A model generated the notes under the pieces. The model was not told where the DNA came from. It saw only the letters and a program-made list of their open reading frames with translations, and searched no databases. Below are positions 42,333 to 52,551 of a stretch of DNA of 64,000 bases, one piece after another. Both the position numbers and the translations under genes were made by a program. This stretch comes from Acholeplasmatales bacterium (lineage in GTDB: Bacteria; Bacillota_I; Bacilli_A; Acholeplasmatales; Anaeroplasmataceae), in contig JAFSJY010000044.1 in NCBI GenBank assembly GCA_017449215.1, forward strand, positions 1 to 64,000. The letters are read 5' to 3'. Every line of letters begins with the position of its first letter. Position 1 is the stretch's first letter.

Positions 42333-43499
42333 TTAAACCTTCTTTAATTTTACCTTTCCGCCTACGCCCTTAGAGAATCTCTTTACTGCTTCTAAAGCAT
42401 CTGGGTCTCCCTTTTGAGCAGCTAAACGATACCATTTATAAGCATCTTCTACGTTGATTAAGGATACACCAATACCCTTTTCTAGACAGTCACCTAAACG
42501 ATACATTGAATATGGATCACCAAGCTCGGCAGCCTTTTGCCACCAGAATTTAGCAGTAACTAAATCTGGGTCCATATATTCATCCTTAGGATCAGTTAGG
42601 TTTTCAGCTAAATGCACCATGGCATCAACATTACCAGCATTTGCGGCCTTAGTCCACCAGCTAATTGCTGTTTGATCATTCTTTAATACACCATCACCCA
42701 TATGATAGCACTCAGCTAAGGCATTTTGAGCAACTGGGTTACCAGCATTTGCGGCATCAGTAAAATATGATACTGCTCTTTTCATATCCTGCTCAACATC
42801 TGTACCTGTATAATATTTCATACCAAGCTTAACCTGAGCATTAATATTACCTGCCTCTGCAGCCTGCTCATAGAAGTTTAAGGCAAGACCAGTACATTGA
42901 AGTGTACCTTCACCCTTAGCATAACAATCTGCAATTTTTTCCATACATACAGGGTCACCATTTCTAGCACCCTCTAGATATAATGTAGCCGCACCCTTCA
43001 TCTTACCTAAAAGCTCATAGCATTCTCCAGCTTCTCTTTGAGCATCAACAATACCAGATTTTGCAGCATGTACTAACCACTGAGTAGCTCTTGGTACGTC
43101 CTTAGTGATACCTTCGCCTCTTAAATAAGCTAATCCTAAATAATATTGGCTTAGAGGATGAGCATATTTTGCGGCTTCAGTAAACCAGGCAACAGCCTGT
43201 GTAGAATCCTGCATAATACCTGTACCAGTTAAATAGCTCATACCAACCATATAGGCAGCCTCTACATTTTTATTAGTTGCTGCGGTCATATATAATTGGA
43301 AGGCTTCCTTAACATTCTTAGTACATCCCTTACCATTATATAAAAGGTCTGCTAAATAATATTTTGCATCATAATTTAAAACATCGTTTTTAACAACTGT
43401 TTCAAACATTGGATAGCATTCCTTAAATTTTTCATCATTATATAATTCCAATGCACGCTTATATACACCACGGTATTGGTTTATTACATACTCAGCCAT
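42333..43499 (-). CDS. Sel1-like/TPR repeat protein
   Basis: A 388-residue soluble solenoid of about nine Sel1-like repeats of ~36 residues. Repeats read AAYMVGMSYLTGTGIMQDST, QYYLGLAYLRGEGITKD, AQVKLGMKYYTGTDVEQD, AQNALAECYHMGDGVLK, MYRLGDCLEKGIGV and so on, each with A-x2-LG-x2-Y and GxGV/GI. An N-terminal TPR-like segment (10-45) and a basic tail (KGVGGKVKLKKV) flank them. Such proteins act as binding scaffolds. There is no signal peptide, unlike secreted Sel1 proteins. It lies between rpoC and rplK with its own promoter and terminator; the partner is unknown. Confidence 0.85.
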   Translation of the reverse strand: MAEYVINQYRGVYKRALELYNDEKFKECYPMFETVVKNDVLNYDAKYYLADLLYNGKGCTKNVKEAFQLYMTAATNKNVEAAYMVGMSYLTGTGIMQDSTQAVAWFTEAAKYAHPLSQYYLGLAYLRGEGITKDVPRATQWLVHAAKSGIVDAQREAGECYELLGKMKGAATLYLEGARNGDPVCMEKIADCYAKGEGTLQCTGLALNFYEQAAEAGNINAQVKLGMKYYTGTDVEQDMKRAVSYFTDAANAGNPVAQNALAECYHMGDGVLKNDQTAISWWTKAANAGNVDAMVHLAENLTDPKDEYMDPDLVTAKFWWQKAAELGDPYSMYRLGDCLEKGIGVSLINVEDAYKWYRLAAQKGDPDALEAVKRFSKGVGGKVKLKKV

Positions 43500-43537
43500 A
43501 TAACCACCGACCTTTGTTAATTGAATAGACTAATATA

Positions 43538-43566
43538 ATTTTACTTTAAAAATAAAAAAAAGGCAA
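43538..43566 (-). promoter_or_regulatory. Sel1 gene promoter, with -35 in the rpoC terminator
   Basis: TTGCCT (43561-43566), 17 bases, TAAAAT (43538-43543). TTGCCT is part of the 3' arm of the rpoC terminator stem. Confidence 0.5.
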
Positions 43567-43588
43567 GAATACTAGTATTCTCACCTTT
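43552..43588 (-). terminator. Terminator after rpoC
   Basis: AAAGGTGAGAATAC/GTATTCTTGCCTTT stem (one G-U pair) with eight following T. Confidence 0.88.
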
Positions 43589-43595
43589 ATAAATC

Positions 43596-46500
43596 CTATA
43601 GATCGTTAATATCAGTTTCCTCATATCCGATTTGGAAATCTTGATTATCATCATCAGATGCTTCACCAATCTCCTTTAGATATGATTCATGCTCCTCTTC
43701 CTCATCGTCATTATCTTCTCTTGCAGCGTCTAATACATCACTGTATAGATTATCATCCTCTGGACGATGCTCACAAGTGAATGACTCTTCCTCAAGGATA
43801 CCTGTACCTGCAGGGATTAAACCACCGATAATAACATTTTCCTTTAATCCTTGTAATGTATCAACCTTACCTTGGATTGCAGCTGATGTTAAGATTCTTG
43901 TAGTTTCCTGGAATGAAGATGCAGATAAGAATGAGTCAGAAGCTAAGGCAGCCTTAGTAATACCTAATAATAACTGCTTTGCAACTGGTAATTCACCATG
44001 ATTTCGAATTGCACCCTTAACAGCGTCGTTGAATTCAAATACAGATACATCCTTACCTGGAATTAAGTTAGTATCACCTTCAGAGTCAACCTTTACCTTT
44101 CTCATCATTTGACGAACGATAATTTCGATATGCTTATCAGAAATTTCTACGTCTTGTGAACGGTAAACCTTTTGAACTTCTTCAACTAAGTACTTTTGAA
44201 CAGCCTCAGCATTTAATACTCTTAATAATTCCTTTGGATGGATTGAACCACGCATTAATCTTTCGCCACGCTTAACCTCGCTACCACGTGCAACTAATAA
44301 TTCAGATGTTGCATCAACTGTATAAGATTTCTCTTCACCAGTTACATCATTCTTAATAACAATTGCCTTACCAGCCTTTGTATTAGTAATAGATTCAACA
44401 ACACCATCGATTTCAGTAATAGTAGCCTTACCTTTTGGCTTACGTGCTTCGAAAAGCTCTTGAACTCTTGGAAGACCTTGAGTGATATCGGCAGTTGAAG
44501 CAACACCACCTGAGTGGAATGTTCTCATTGTTAACTGTGTACCTGGCTCACCAATTGATTGAGCAGCGATTGTACCAACAGCTTCACCAACCTCAACAAC
44601 CATGTTAGTTGCAAGGTTACGTCCATAACACTTCATACATACGCCAGTCTTAGCCTCACATGTAATGTTAGAACGAATGAATACATATTCAAGATTAGCT
44701 TCACCAATCTTGTCAGCCTTAATCTCATCGATTAACTCGTTTCTCTTAACGATAACCTCGCCAGTTTCAGGATTAATTACATCCTTAGCTGCGAAACGAC
44801 CAATACATCTATCCTTTAGCTTAACGACAACCTTTGGTTGACCGTTTTCTAAGTTGTTCTCATCAACAATCTTTGTAATCTTAAAGCCGTTTTCAGTACC
44901 ACAATCCTCAGTTGAAATAACTACGTTTTGAGATACATCGACTAAACGTCTTGTTAAGTAACCAGATTCTGCTGTCTTTAAGGCAGTATCTGTAGAACCC
45001 TTTCTAGAACCATGTGTAGAAATGAAGAATTCAGCAACTGATAATCCTTCACGGAAGTTAGCCTTAACTGGAACTTCGATAGTTTCACCGGCAGTATTAG
45101 CCATCAAACCACGCATTCCGGCAAGCTGAGCGAAGTTAGATCTAGAACCACGTGATCCTGATTCAGCCATCATATAAATATGGTTGTTAGACTTCTTAAA
45201 TGCTTCCCATACACCAGTTTCAATTTCAGATCTTGCTGTTGACCATTCAGCCTCAACAAGCTTCTTTCTTTCCTTACCAGTAACGATACCCATTTCATAG
45301 AACTTATTGATTTGGTCAACCTTCTTATCAGCTTGAGCAATTCTTTCTTCCTTACCGTCGTACTTAATAACGTCGGCCATAGAAATAGTGAATCCGGCAA
45401 TTGTAGAATACTTGAAACCTAAATCCTTGATTCTATCAAGCATGATTGAAGTTTCAGTAATCTTAAATCTCTTGAATACTTCTGCAATAATTCTTGCAAT
45501 GTTCTTCTTAATGAATGCCTTAACTGGCTCAGATGCAATTAATCTATCATAAGAGCCCTTAATATCATTCTTATCTAAGAAATACTTAAGTGGAGTAGCC
45601 TTTGTAAGGTTTTCCTCTGTAGCCTCATTTAAATAAGGGAATTCCTTAGGAAGAATGTTATTGAAAATCATCTTACCTAATGTTGTGAAAATATAATTAG
45701 AAGGTAATTTTACATTACTGAACTTAGATTCAGGTAAGTAATTAATATCAATAAAGATTCTTGTATGTAATGTAATATAGCCATTCTTATAAGCCATATA
45801 TGCTTCATTGAAATCCTTATAGAAATGACCTTCGTTTTCCTCACCCTTAATTTCCATAGTTAAGTAATAGTTACCTAAAATCATATCCTGAGATGGAGTA
45901 ACTACTGGCTTACCATCCTTAGGGTTAAGGATATTGTTAGAAGCTAACATTAATAATCTAGCTTCTGCTTGTGCCTCTAATGATAGAGGTACGTGAATAG
46001 CCATCTGGTCACCATCGAAGTCAGCATTGAATGGTGTACATACTAATGGGTGAAGTCTAATAGCCTTACCTTCAATTAGTACTGGCTCGAATGCTTGAAT
46101 ACCAAGTCTGTGTAATGTAGGGGCACGGTTTAATAATACTGGGTGTTCTCTAATTACTGATTCAAGAATTGTCCAAACGCTTGAATCTTGGTTTTCAACT
46201 AGCTTATTAGCAATAGCAATTGAATTGCCATTTCTTACTAATTCTCTTAATACGAATGGCTTAAATAATGTTAATGCCATTTCCTTTGGTACACCACATT
46301 GATACATTCTTAATGATGGACCAACAACGATAACTGAACGTCCTGAATAGTCAACACGCTTACCAAGTAGGTTTTGACGGAAACGTCCTTGTTTACCCTT
46401 TAACATATCAGATAAGCTCTTTAGCTTATGAGCCTTATCAAGGTTAGACTTCTTACCTCTCTTAGAACCATCAATTAAAGCATCAACAGCCTCTTGTAAC

Positions 46501-47378
46501 ATTCTCTTCTCATTCTTAGTAATTAAGTGAGGAGCATGTTGCTCATATTGCTTCTTTAAACGATTATTTCTATTTAAGATTCTTCTATATAAGTCATTTA
46601 AGTCAGTAGTAGCGAATCTACCACCCTCTAATTGAACCATTGGTCTAATTGCAGGTGGAATAACTGGTAAAATATCTAATACCATCCATTCAGGCTTATT
46701 GTCTGAATGTAAGAAATCCTCAACAACCTCAAGCTTCTTAATAGCCTTATCTCTCTTTTGCTTAGAGTTTTGCTTTAATTCTCTTCTTAGGTTTCTTTCT
46801 TCCTTTTCAAGATCTACATCTTGTAAAAGCTTCTTAATAGCTTCTGCACCTGTTAAAGCTTGGAATCTCTTAGAACCATACTTTTCAACTAATAAAGAAT
46901 ACTCTTGCTCAGAAAGAACATCCTTCTTCTTTAATAATTCATTGTTAGCCTTAACAATACCATTACCTGGATTGATAACGATATAAGATGCTAAATAAAC
47001 GATATCATCTAATTCCTTAGTCTTTAAATCTAATAAAGTAGCGATTGGAGATGGAGCGTTTCTTAAATACCAAGTATGAACTACTGGAGATGCTAACTTG
47101 ATATGACCCATTCTCTCACGTCTTACCTTAGATTCAGTGATTTCAACACCACACTTCTCACAAATCTTGCCCTTATCATTAGAACGCTTAGATTTGCCAC
47201 AAGCACATTGATAATCCTTAGATGGACCGAAAATCTTTTCACAGAATAATCCATCTGGTTCTGGCTTTAAAGTACGATAGTTAATAGTCTCGTGCTTTAA
47301 AACCTCACCATATGACCAAGATAAAATTTCTTCAGGAGAAGCTAAACCAATTTTAATATACTTATATTGTTTACTCAT
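43596..47378 (-). CDS. rpoC: DNA-directed RNA polymerase beta' subunit
   Basis: A 1260-residue beta' subunit. The N-terminal zinc site CACGKS...CEKC (near 59-77), the catalytic NADFDGDQM with Mg-binding D453, D455 and D457, the trigger-loop region ([20 protein letters not shown], near 930) and the second zinc site [11 protein letters not shown] are all intact. The length is typical for Firmicutes, with no large lineage insert; the C-terminus is very acidic. It follows rpoB by 15 bases. A terminator separates it from the Sel1 gene. Confidence 0.98.
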   Translation of the reverse strand: MSKQYKYIKIGLASPEEILSWSYGEVLKHETINYRTLKPEPDGLFCEKIFGPSKDYQCACGKSKRSNDKGKICEKCGVEITESKVRRERMGHIKLASPVVHTWYLRNAPSPIATLLDLKTKELDDIVYLASYIVINPGNGIVKANNELLKKKDVLSEQEYSLLVEKYGSKRFQALTGAEAIKKLLQDVDLEKEERNLRRELKQNSKQKRDKAIKKLEVVEDFLHSDNKPEWMVLDILPVIPPAIRPMVQLEGGRFATTDLNDLYRRILNRNNRLKKQYEQHAPHLITKNEKRMLQEAVDALIDGSKRGKKSNLDKAHKLKSLSDMLKGKQGRFRQNLLGKRVDYSGRSVIVVGPSLRMYQCGVPKEMALTLFKPFVLRELVRNGNSIAIANKLVENQDSSVWTILESVIREHPVLLNRAPTLHRLGIQAFEPVLIEGKAIRLHPLVCTPFNADFDGDQMAIHVPLSLEAQAEARLLMLASNNILNPKDGKPVVTPSQDMILGNYYLTMEIKGEENEGHFYKDFNEAYMAYKNGYITLHTRIFIDINYLPESKFSNVKLPSNYIFTTLGKMIFNNILPKEFPYLNEATEENLTKATPLKYFLDKNDIKGSYDRLIASEPVKAFIKKNIARIIAEVFKRFKITETSIMLDRIKDLGFKYSTIAGFTISMADVIKYDGKEERIAQADKKVDQINKFYEMGIVTGKERKKLVEAEWSTARSEIETGVWEAFKKSNNHIYMMAESGSRGSRSNFAQLAGMRGLMANTAGETIEVPVKANFREGLSVAEFFISTHGSRKGSTDTALKTAESGYLTRRLVDVSQNVVISTEDCGTENGFKITKIVDENNLENGQPKVVVKLKDRCIGRFAAKDVINPETGEVIVKRNELIDEIKADKIGEANLEYVFIRSNITCEAKTGVCMKCYGRNLATNMVVEVGEAVGTIAAQSIGEPGTQLTMRTFHSGGVASTADITQGLPRVQELFEARKPKGKATITEIDGVVESITNTKAGKAIVIKNDVTGEEKSYTVDATSELLVARGSEVKRGERLMRGSIHPKELLRVLNAEAVQKYLVEEVQKVYRSQDVEISDKHIEIIVRQMMRKVKVDSEGDTNLIPGKDVSVFEFNDAVKGAIRNHGELPVAKQLLLGITKAALASDSFLSASSFQETTRILTSAAIQGKVDTLQGLKENVIIGGLIPAGTGILEEESFTCEHRPEDDNLYSDVLDAAREDNDDEEEEHESYLKEIGEASDDDNQDFQIGYEETDINDL

Positions 47379-47393
47379 TTCGCTTACCTCCTA

Positions 47394-50300
47394 TTATTCT
47401 TCATCCTCAAATACTAAGCTGTTGTCAACATCATCTTCCTTAGCCTCATCAGCCTTTAAAGTGTTGTCGATAAAGTTATATGAAACTCTATTATTTACAA
47501 CTTGCTTAATCTCTGAGTCAACGATTGAACGATTTACTTCGTTTTCACCATTGTTATTAATTAATTCAACATGCATACCTAATGATTGGAATTCACGAGT
47601 TAATACTCTGAATGATTCTGGAATTGAAGATTCAGGGATTCTCTTACCATCAACGATAGCATCGAATGTCTTATCACGAGCAATTAAATCATCTGACTTA
47701 ATTGTCATCATTTCTCTTAATGTATGAGCAGCACCATAAGCTTGAAGTGCCCAAACTTCCATTTCACCGAAACGTTGACCACCCTTTTGTGCTTTACCAC
47801 CCATTGGCTGTTGAGTAACTAATGTATACTTACCAACATTTCTAGCATGTAACTTATCGTCAACCATGTGGCTTAACTTGATGAAGTACATGATACCAAC
47901 ATTAATCTTATTTTCGAAAGGCTCACCAGTTCTACCATCGAATAATGTAATCTTACCATCGAATGGCATATCTGCTTCCTTCATAATTTGTTCAATATCT
48001 TCAATAGTAGCACCATCGAATACTGGAGTAGCTACCTTTAATTCAGGAACTGCTTCAAAGATTTCAGCTTCAGTTGGCTTATGACCATTCTTAGCTTCAT
48101 AATCCTTAGCCCATGCTTCTCTATCTCTATTAGTGATAGTCTTAGCTGCCATACCTAAATGTAATTCAAGTACCTGACCAATGTTCATACGAGATGGAAC
48201 ACCTTGTGGGTTAAGCATAATATCGATTGGTCTACCATCTTCACTAAATGGCATATCCTCTACTGGTAGGATATTAGAAATAACACCCTTGTTACCATGA
48301 CGACCGGCCATCTTATCACCGATTTGAATCTTTCTCTTTTGGATAATGAAGATTCTTACAACCTCATTAACACCAGGATTTAATTCATCACCGTTAGACT
48401 TCTTGTAGTGAGTTACTGATTGAACAATACCTCCTCCTCCATGAGGAACACGAAGTGATGAATCTCTAACATCACGGCTCTTTTCACCGAAGATTGCTAA
48501 TAATAACTTCTCTTCTGGAGTTGGGTCAGTTTGTCCCTTAGGAGTTGTCTTACCAACAAGGATATCCCCTTCCTTAACCTCAGAACCTGGGATAATGATA
48601 CCATCAGCATCTAGATATCTCTTACGCTCTTCACCAACATTTGGAATTTCACGAGTGAATTCCTCAGCACCTAACTTAGTTTCACGAGCTTCAATTTCAA
48701 ATTCATCGATGTGTAATGATGTATAGTAATCATCATATACCATCTTTTCAGACATGATTACGGCATCCTCGAAGTTATAGCCTTCCCATGTCATGAATGC
48801 GATTCTAACATTTCTACCTAATGCTAATTCGCCGTTTTTCATAGATTGACCATCGGCTAATACATCGCCACGCTCAACTCTTTCACCAGCCTTAACAATA
48901 GGACGTTGCATAATAGCAGTTGCAGAGTTAGATCTTAAGAATTGATATAATTCATAAGTCTTAGTCTCGCCATCATCTTGCTTAACAACAATCTTCTTAG
49001 CATCAACATATTCAACAATACCATCATATGTACATACACATGCAGAACCAGAGTCTTTTGCAGCTCTATATTCCATACCTGTACCTACGATTGGAGATTC
49101 AGGATTGATAATAGGTACTGCTTGACGTTGCATGTTGGCACCCATTAGGGCACGTGTAGCATCGTCATGCTCTAGGAATGGAACGCAGGCAGCAGCTACA
49201 GATACAATCTGTTGAGGTGATACGTCCATATATTCAATATCTTCCTTATTGAAGATTTCAGTTTCACCGTTTAAACGACCGATAACCTTATCCTCAATAA
49301 TATGACCTTCTGCATCTAGCTTAGTATTGGCAGCAGCAATAATCTTGCCTTCCTCAGTAGTTGCAGTTAAATAACAAATTTCATTTACATCATTTGATAC
49401 ATACTTAACACCGTTAGCATCTACCTTAACTGGGAAATATGGAGTTTGAATAAATCCATACTCATCAATCTTAGCATATGAAGCTAAAGATGTAATAAGA
49501 CCGATTGATGGACCTTCTGGTGTTTCGATAGGGCACATTCTACCATAGTGAGAATTGTGAACGTCACGTACTTCTACACCGGCTCTATCTCTTGCGATAC
49601 CACCAGTACCTAAAGCTGAGATACGTCTCTTTTGAGTGATTTCAGCTAATGGGTTAATTTGATCCATGAATTGTGATAATTGTGATGAACCAAAGAATTC
49701 CTTTAATGATGAAGTTAAAGGCTTAATGTTAATTAAGTTTTGAGGAGTAGCCTTTTCAGGTTCAATTGTAGACATTCTATCCTCAATATTCTTTCTTAGC
49801 TTAGAGAAACCGATTCTGAATTGGTTCTTTAATAATTCACCAATTAATCTTAAACGTCTGTTTCCTAAGTGGTCGATATCATCAATTCTACCAACACCAT
49901 AATATAAGTTAATGAAGTAGCTTACAGAAGCAACTACGTCAGACATAGTTAACCATAAAGCATCCTCACTATTCTTATTACCGATAATCTTTACTTCCTC
50001 AGTAGAATCACCATGTACTACATTAACATATAATACTTCGCAAATAGTCTTAAGCTCTTCGCCTTCCTTGCAAAGCTTATCTGAATGCTTATCTAAAATA
50101 TCATGACCGATATTAATTTCAACTGAATAACCAGCTCTAGCCTTATTTAATCTATCGTATACTTCTCCTTCTACGATTTCGCCAGCCTTAGCGATTACTT
50201 CACCAGCAGAATATAAAATTTCACCAGTTTCAGCATCCTCTACATCACAAGCAGCGATCACATCTCTAGATAAAGCATATCCCTTAGCACGTGCTAAAAC

Positions 50301-51167
50301 ATCTAGCTTTTGGTTATACTTAAAACGACCAACCTTTTGTAGGTCATACTTAGCAGGATTGAATAAAGATTCATAAATAAGCTCTCTAGCACCTTCTACA
50401 GTTGCCTTTTCGCCCATATGTAACTTTGCATAAATATCAATTACTGCGTCGTCAGAATTTGTTGTGTTATCTTTCTTAAATGTTTCCTCAAAATGAATGT
50501 CATTACCAAATAAATCAATAATGTCCTTGTTAGAAGATAAACCAAATGCTCTTAAAACCTCAGTTAAAGGAATCTTCTTAGAACGGTTCAGCTTACCATA
50601 CCAAACGTCTCCTCTTGAGCTTGTTTCATACTCAATCCAAGAACCACGTGTTGGCATAACAGTTCCACCAAACTTAGTTTCGCCTGTCTTCTTATCAATT
50701 TCCTTAGTGTAGTAAACACCAGATGAACGAACGATCTGGCTGATAACAACACGCTCAGCACCATTGATAACGAAAGTACCTACTGGAGTCATATAAGGTA
50801 CATCACCCATGAATACTTCCTTAGATACACGAACACCAGTCTTAGTGTTTTCAAGTGTTACAGTCGCCTTTAAAGGACGTGAAAAATTAATCTTTCTTAG
50901 CTTAGATTCAACTACGCTAAATTTAGGATCTTCAAAATGGTAGTCAACAAAATAGATCTTTAACTCTCCATTGAATGATGTAATAGGTGATACATCATTA
51001 AATACTTCTTGTAAACCAGAGTCTACGAATTGATCGAATGATTTTGTTTGAATGTCGATTAATCCTGGTAGATCAACTGCAGTACGTACCTTTGAATAAT
51101 TACGTCTTACAGACTTCTTACCATAATTAACATTCTTGTAACTTCCGTTGAATTCCTGATTCTCCAT
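47394..51167 (-). CDS. rpoB: DNA-directed RNA polymerase beta subunit
   Basis: A 1257-residue beta subunit. Hallmarks include GRRLRLIGELL-like fork residues (LGNRRLRLIGELL), the rifampicin pocket GSSQLSQFMDQ, the GDKMAGRHGNKG active-site block and GGKAQKGGQRFGEMEVWALQ (quoted in part as GQRFGEMEVWAL). In the pocket, residue 512, equal to E. coli His526, is Gln (codon 49632-49634), residue 504 (Asn518) is Ile and residue 521 (Pro535) is Thr; Ala for Ser522 is common in Gram-positives. It heads rpoB-rpoC with two strong overlapping promoters. Unusually it lies upstream of, not downstream of, rplKAJL. Confidence 0.98.
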   Translation of the reverse strand: MENQEFNGSYKNVNYGKKSVRRNYSKVRTAVDLPGLIDIQTKSFDQFVDSGLQEVFNDVSPITSFNGELKIYFVDYHFEDPKFSVVESKLRKINFSRPLKATVTLENTKTGVRVSKEVFMGDVPYMTPVGTFVINGAERVVISQIVRSSGVYYTKEIDKKTGETKFGGTVMPTRGSWIEYETSSRGDVWYGKLNRSKKIPLTEVLRAFGLSSNKDIIDLFGNDIHFEETFKKDNTTNSDDAVIDIYAKLHMGEKATVEGARELIYESLFNPAKYDLQKVGRFKYNQKLDVLARAKGYALSRDVIAACDVEDAETGEILYSAGEVIAKAGEIVEGEVYDRLNKARAGYSVEINIGHDILDKHSDKLCKEGEELKTICEVLYVNVVHGDSTEEVKIIGNKNSEDALWLTMSDVVASVSYFINLYYGVGRIDDIDHLGNRRLRLIGELLKNQFRIGFSKLRKNIEDRMSTIEPEKATPQNLINIKPLTSSLKEFFGSSQLSQFMDQINPLAEITQKRRISALGTGGIARDRAGVEVRDVHNSHYGRMCPIETPEGPSIGLITSLASYAKIDEYGFIQTPYFPVKVDANGVKYVSNDVNEICYLTATTEEGKIIAAANTKLDAEGHIIEDKVIGRLNGETEIFNKEDIEYMDVSPQQIVSVAAACVPFLEHDDATRALMGANMQRQAVPIINPESPIVGTGMEYRAAKDSGSACVCTYDGIVEYVDAKKIVVKQDDGETKTYELYQFLRSNSATAIMQRPIVKAGERVERGDVLADGQSMKNGELALGRNVRIAFMTWEGYNFEDAVIMSEKMVYDDYYTSLHIDEFEIEARETKLGAEEFTREIPNVGEERKRYLDADGIIIPGSEVKEGDILVGKTTPKGQTDPTPEEKLLLAIFGEKSRDVRDSSLRVPHGGGGIVQSVTHYKKSNGDELNPGVNEVVRIFIIQKRKIQIGDKMAGRHGNKGVISNILPVEDMPFSEDGRPIDIMLNPQGVPSRMNIGQVLELHLGMAAKTITNRDREAWAKDYEAKNGHKPTEAEIFEAVPELKVATPVFDGATIEDIEQIMKEADMPFDGKITLFDGRTGEPFENKINVGIMYFIKLSHMVDDKLHARNVGKYTLVTQQPMGGKAQKGGQRFGEMEVWALQAYGAAHTLREMMTIKSDDLIARDKTFDAIVDGKRIPESSIPESFRVLTREFQSLGMHVELINNNGENEVNRSIVDSEIKQVVNNRVSYNFIDNTLKADEAKEDDVDNSLVFEDEE

Positions 51168-51331
51168 AAAATCACCTTTTTTGTAAATTATTACAATACC
51201 CTTTCTTCATTTTTAGGCTGTCATTTTGACTTAAGGTTGCCCTACCTTAAAACAAGATAACCACAATATATTTTAACTATAATTTATAATTATAGATTGA
51301 TACAAATTAATGCTTAAGTGGGCATAATGCC
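51168..51331 (-). promoter_or_regulatory. rpoB 5' leader
   Basis: About 160 bases of untranslated leader. It holds a TTAAGGT/ACCTTAA hairpin (51231-51250) and an AT-rich hairpin near 51285-51305, then AAAAAAGGTGATTTT before the ATG. No L10-type or known riboswitch structure was recognised. Confidence 0.4.
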
Positions 51332-51377
51332 ACTATACGCATTTTAGTATTATATGTCAAATTGTCAAACAATGCAA
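51332..51377 (-). promoter_or_regulatory. Two overlapping rpoBC promoters
   Basis: Promoter 1: TTGCAT (51372-51377), 17 bases, TATAAT (51349-51354). Promoter 2: TTGACA (51355-51360), 17 bases, TATAGT (51332-51337). The -35 of promoter 2 lies within the spacer of promoter 1, as in strong tandem promoters. Confidence 0.8.
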
Positions 51378-51394
51378 GTAATTTAGAAAAATAA

Positions 51395-51433
51395 CCAAAA
51401 GAAAAAGTGAATGTTTTTTACAATCACTTTTTC
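51395..51433 (-). terminator. Terminator after the lipoprotein gene
   Basis: GAAAAAGTGA/TCACTTTTTC stem with TTTTGG after it, about 50 bases past the stop. The stretch between holds nothing recognisable. Confidence 0.75.
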
Positions 51434-51484
51434 ATGTTTAACTTTTCTGTTGTAAAATATATGATTTATATAAGCTATCAATTT

Positions 51485-52300
51485 CTAACAAGCATATATA
51501 TTATCGTTTTCTACGTATGGAAGAGGTTCGATTTTACCATCTTCTACTTTTAAATTCAAATAATTAAATTTTAATATTTCTTTTTCTAATGCTTTTGTAA
51601 AATGAACATAATTAATTGAATCACCAGCATTAATTCCTTCCCTTTGAGCATTTCCTTTATAAATAGATAAATTTACATCAAAGCTAGAAGCCGGCCTTAA
51701 CAATCTAATCCCATTTCCTTCGCAAGGTGTTATAGTTAATAAATATACAACACAAAACACATTCCCGCTAAATTCGCTAAAATCGTCATAATTGATACTG
51801 AAATCAGTAGGAATAACCTTTGAAAAATCATTTATAAAATAACTCACAGTGCCTTCTTTTGAATAAACTTCTTTTCTTGATAATTCAGTATCAATATTAC
51901 TAAGATGATCTAATGTATAATAGAAACTCTTTTCACCACTGTAAATTATCCTAGTTATTGAAAAGTTTAATCTTTGTTCAAGATCAGAATATAATTCAAG
52001 TATTTTTTTCGTATCTAATCCTTCTAATTCAGGGTCATCGACACTAAAATCTGAAAACCCTGTTGAAAATGTCACTTCTATATTTTTTTCTATTTCCTTT
52101 TCTGTCTTCACTTTAAGGTTTGTGTAAAGTGTTAAGTATACCCCAGGTTGCACATCACTAGAATTAATGCTACCATGATTATTTTCATAGTATTCTGGAA
52201 TGTTTTCATTGCTTGTATCATTATCACATGATGAGAAAGTCAAACACGATAACACTAATAACGCTAAAACAAATACTTTTTTATATGTTTTACTTAACAT
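51485..52300 (-). CDS. Predicted lipoprotein, unknown function
   Basis: A 271-residue exported lipoprotein. A signal peptide (KTYKKVFVLALLVLSCLTF) ends with lipobox FSSC, Cys25 being the lipid anchor. The mature part is acidic and Ser/Asn-rich, with no known motif: PGVYLTLYTNLKVKTEKEIEK near 52, PASSFDVNLSIYKGNAQREG near 202. Predicted mostly beta. AAAGGAG precedes the ATG. It is a single-gene unit with its own terminator. Codon use looks less biased than in the ribosomal genes next to it. Confidence 0.6.
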   Translation of the reverse strand: MLSKTYKKVFVLALLVLSCLTFSSCDNDTSNENIPEYYENNHGSINSSDVQPGVYLTLYTNLKVKTEKEIEKNIEVTFSTGFSDFSVDDPELEGLDTKKILELYSDLEQRLNFSITRIIYSGEKSFYYTLDHLSNIDTELSRKEVYSKEGTVSYFINDFSKVIPTDFSINYDDFSEFSGNVFCVVYLLTITPCEGNGIRLLRPASSFDVNLSIYKGNAQREGINAGDSINYVHFTKALEKEILKFNYLNLKVEDGKIEPLPYVENDNIYAC

Positions 52301-52550
52301 ATAATCACATCTCCTTTACAATTTTTTTGTTTGATTATGGGTACACATAACCTATTAATATTTAATTAAAAGCACTTATTCATTTAAAATATAACACATT
52401 TTTTTCTACATAGTAAAGGTTTTTAGAGAAAAAATTCATATAAAAGATATTTTTGTGTAATTTCATAATCGTTATATGATATCGTTTTTATATTATATTC
52501 GACTATTTTGTATTTTTGAGATAAAAAAATAAATGCCAGCAACGCTGACA
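52301..52550. other. AT-rich intergenic region upstream of the lipoprotein gene
   Basis: About 250 bases. Possible weak promoter on the minus strand (TTTACT, 17-18 bases, TTATAT/TATATT) about 90 bases before the lipoprotein ATG, plus the terminator of the next gene at 52523-52551. No gene or RNA structure seen otherwise. Confidence 0.4.
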
Positions 52551-52551
52551 T
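52523..52551 (-). terminator. Terminator after the DUF1295-like gene
   Basis: ATGTCAGC/GCTGGCAT stem (one G-U) with GTT loop and TATTTTTTTATC tail. Confidence 0.75.

Noticed and set aside
42333-43499. CRISPR-like repeats in the Sel1 gene
   Set aside because: The periodicity is about 108 bases of coding repeats with diverged sequence, explained by Sel1 protein repeats.
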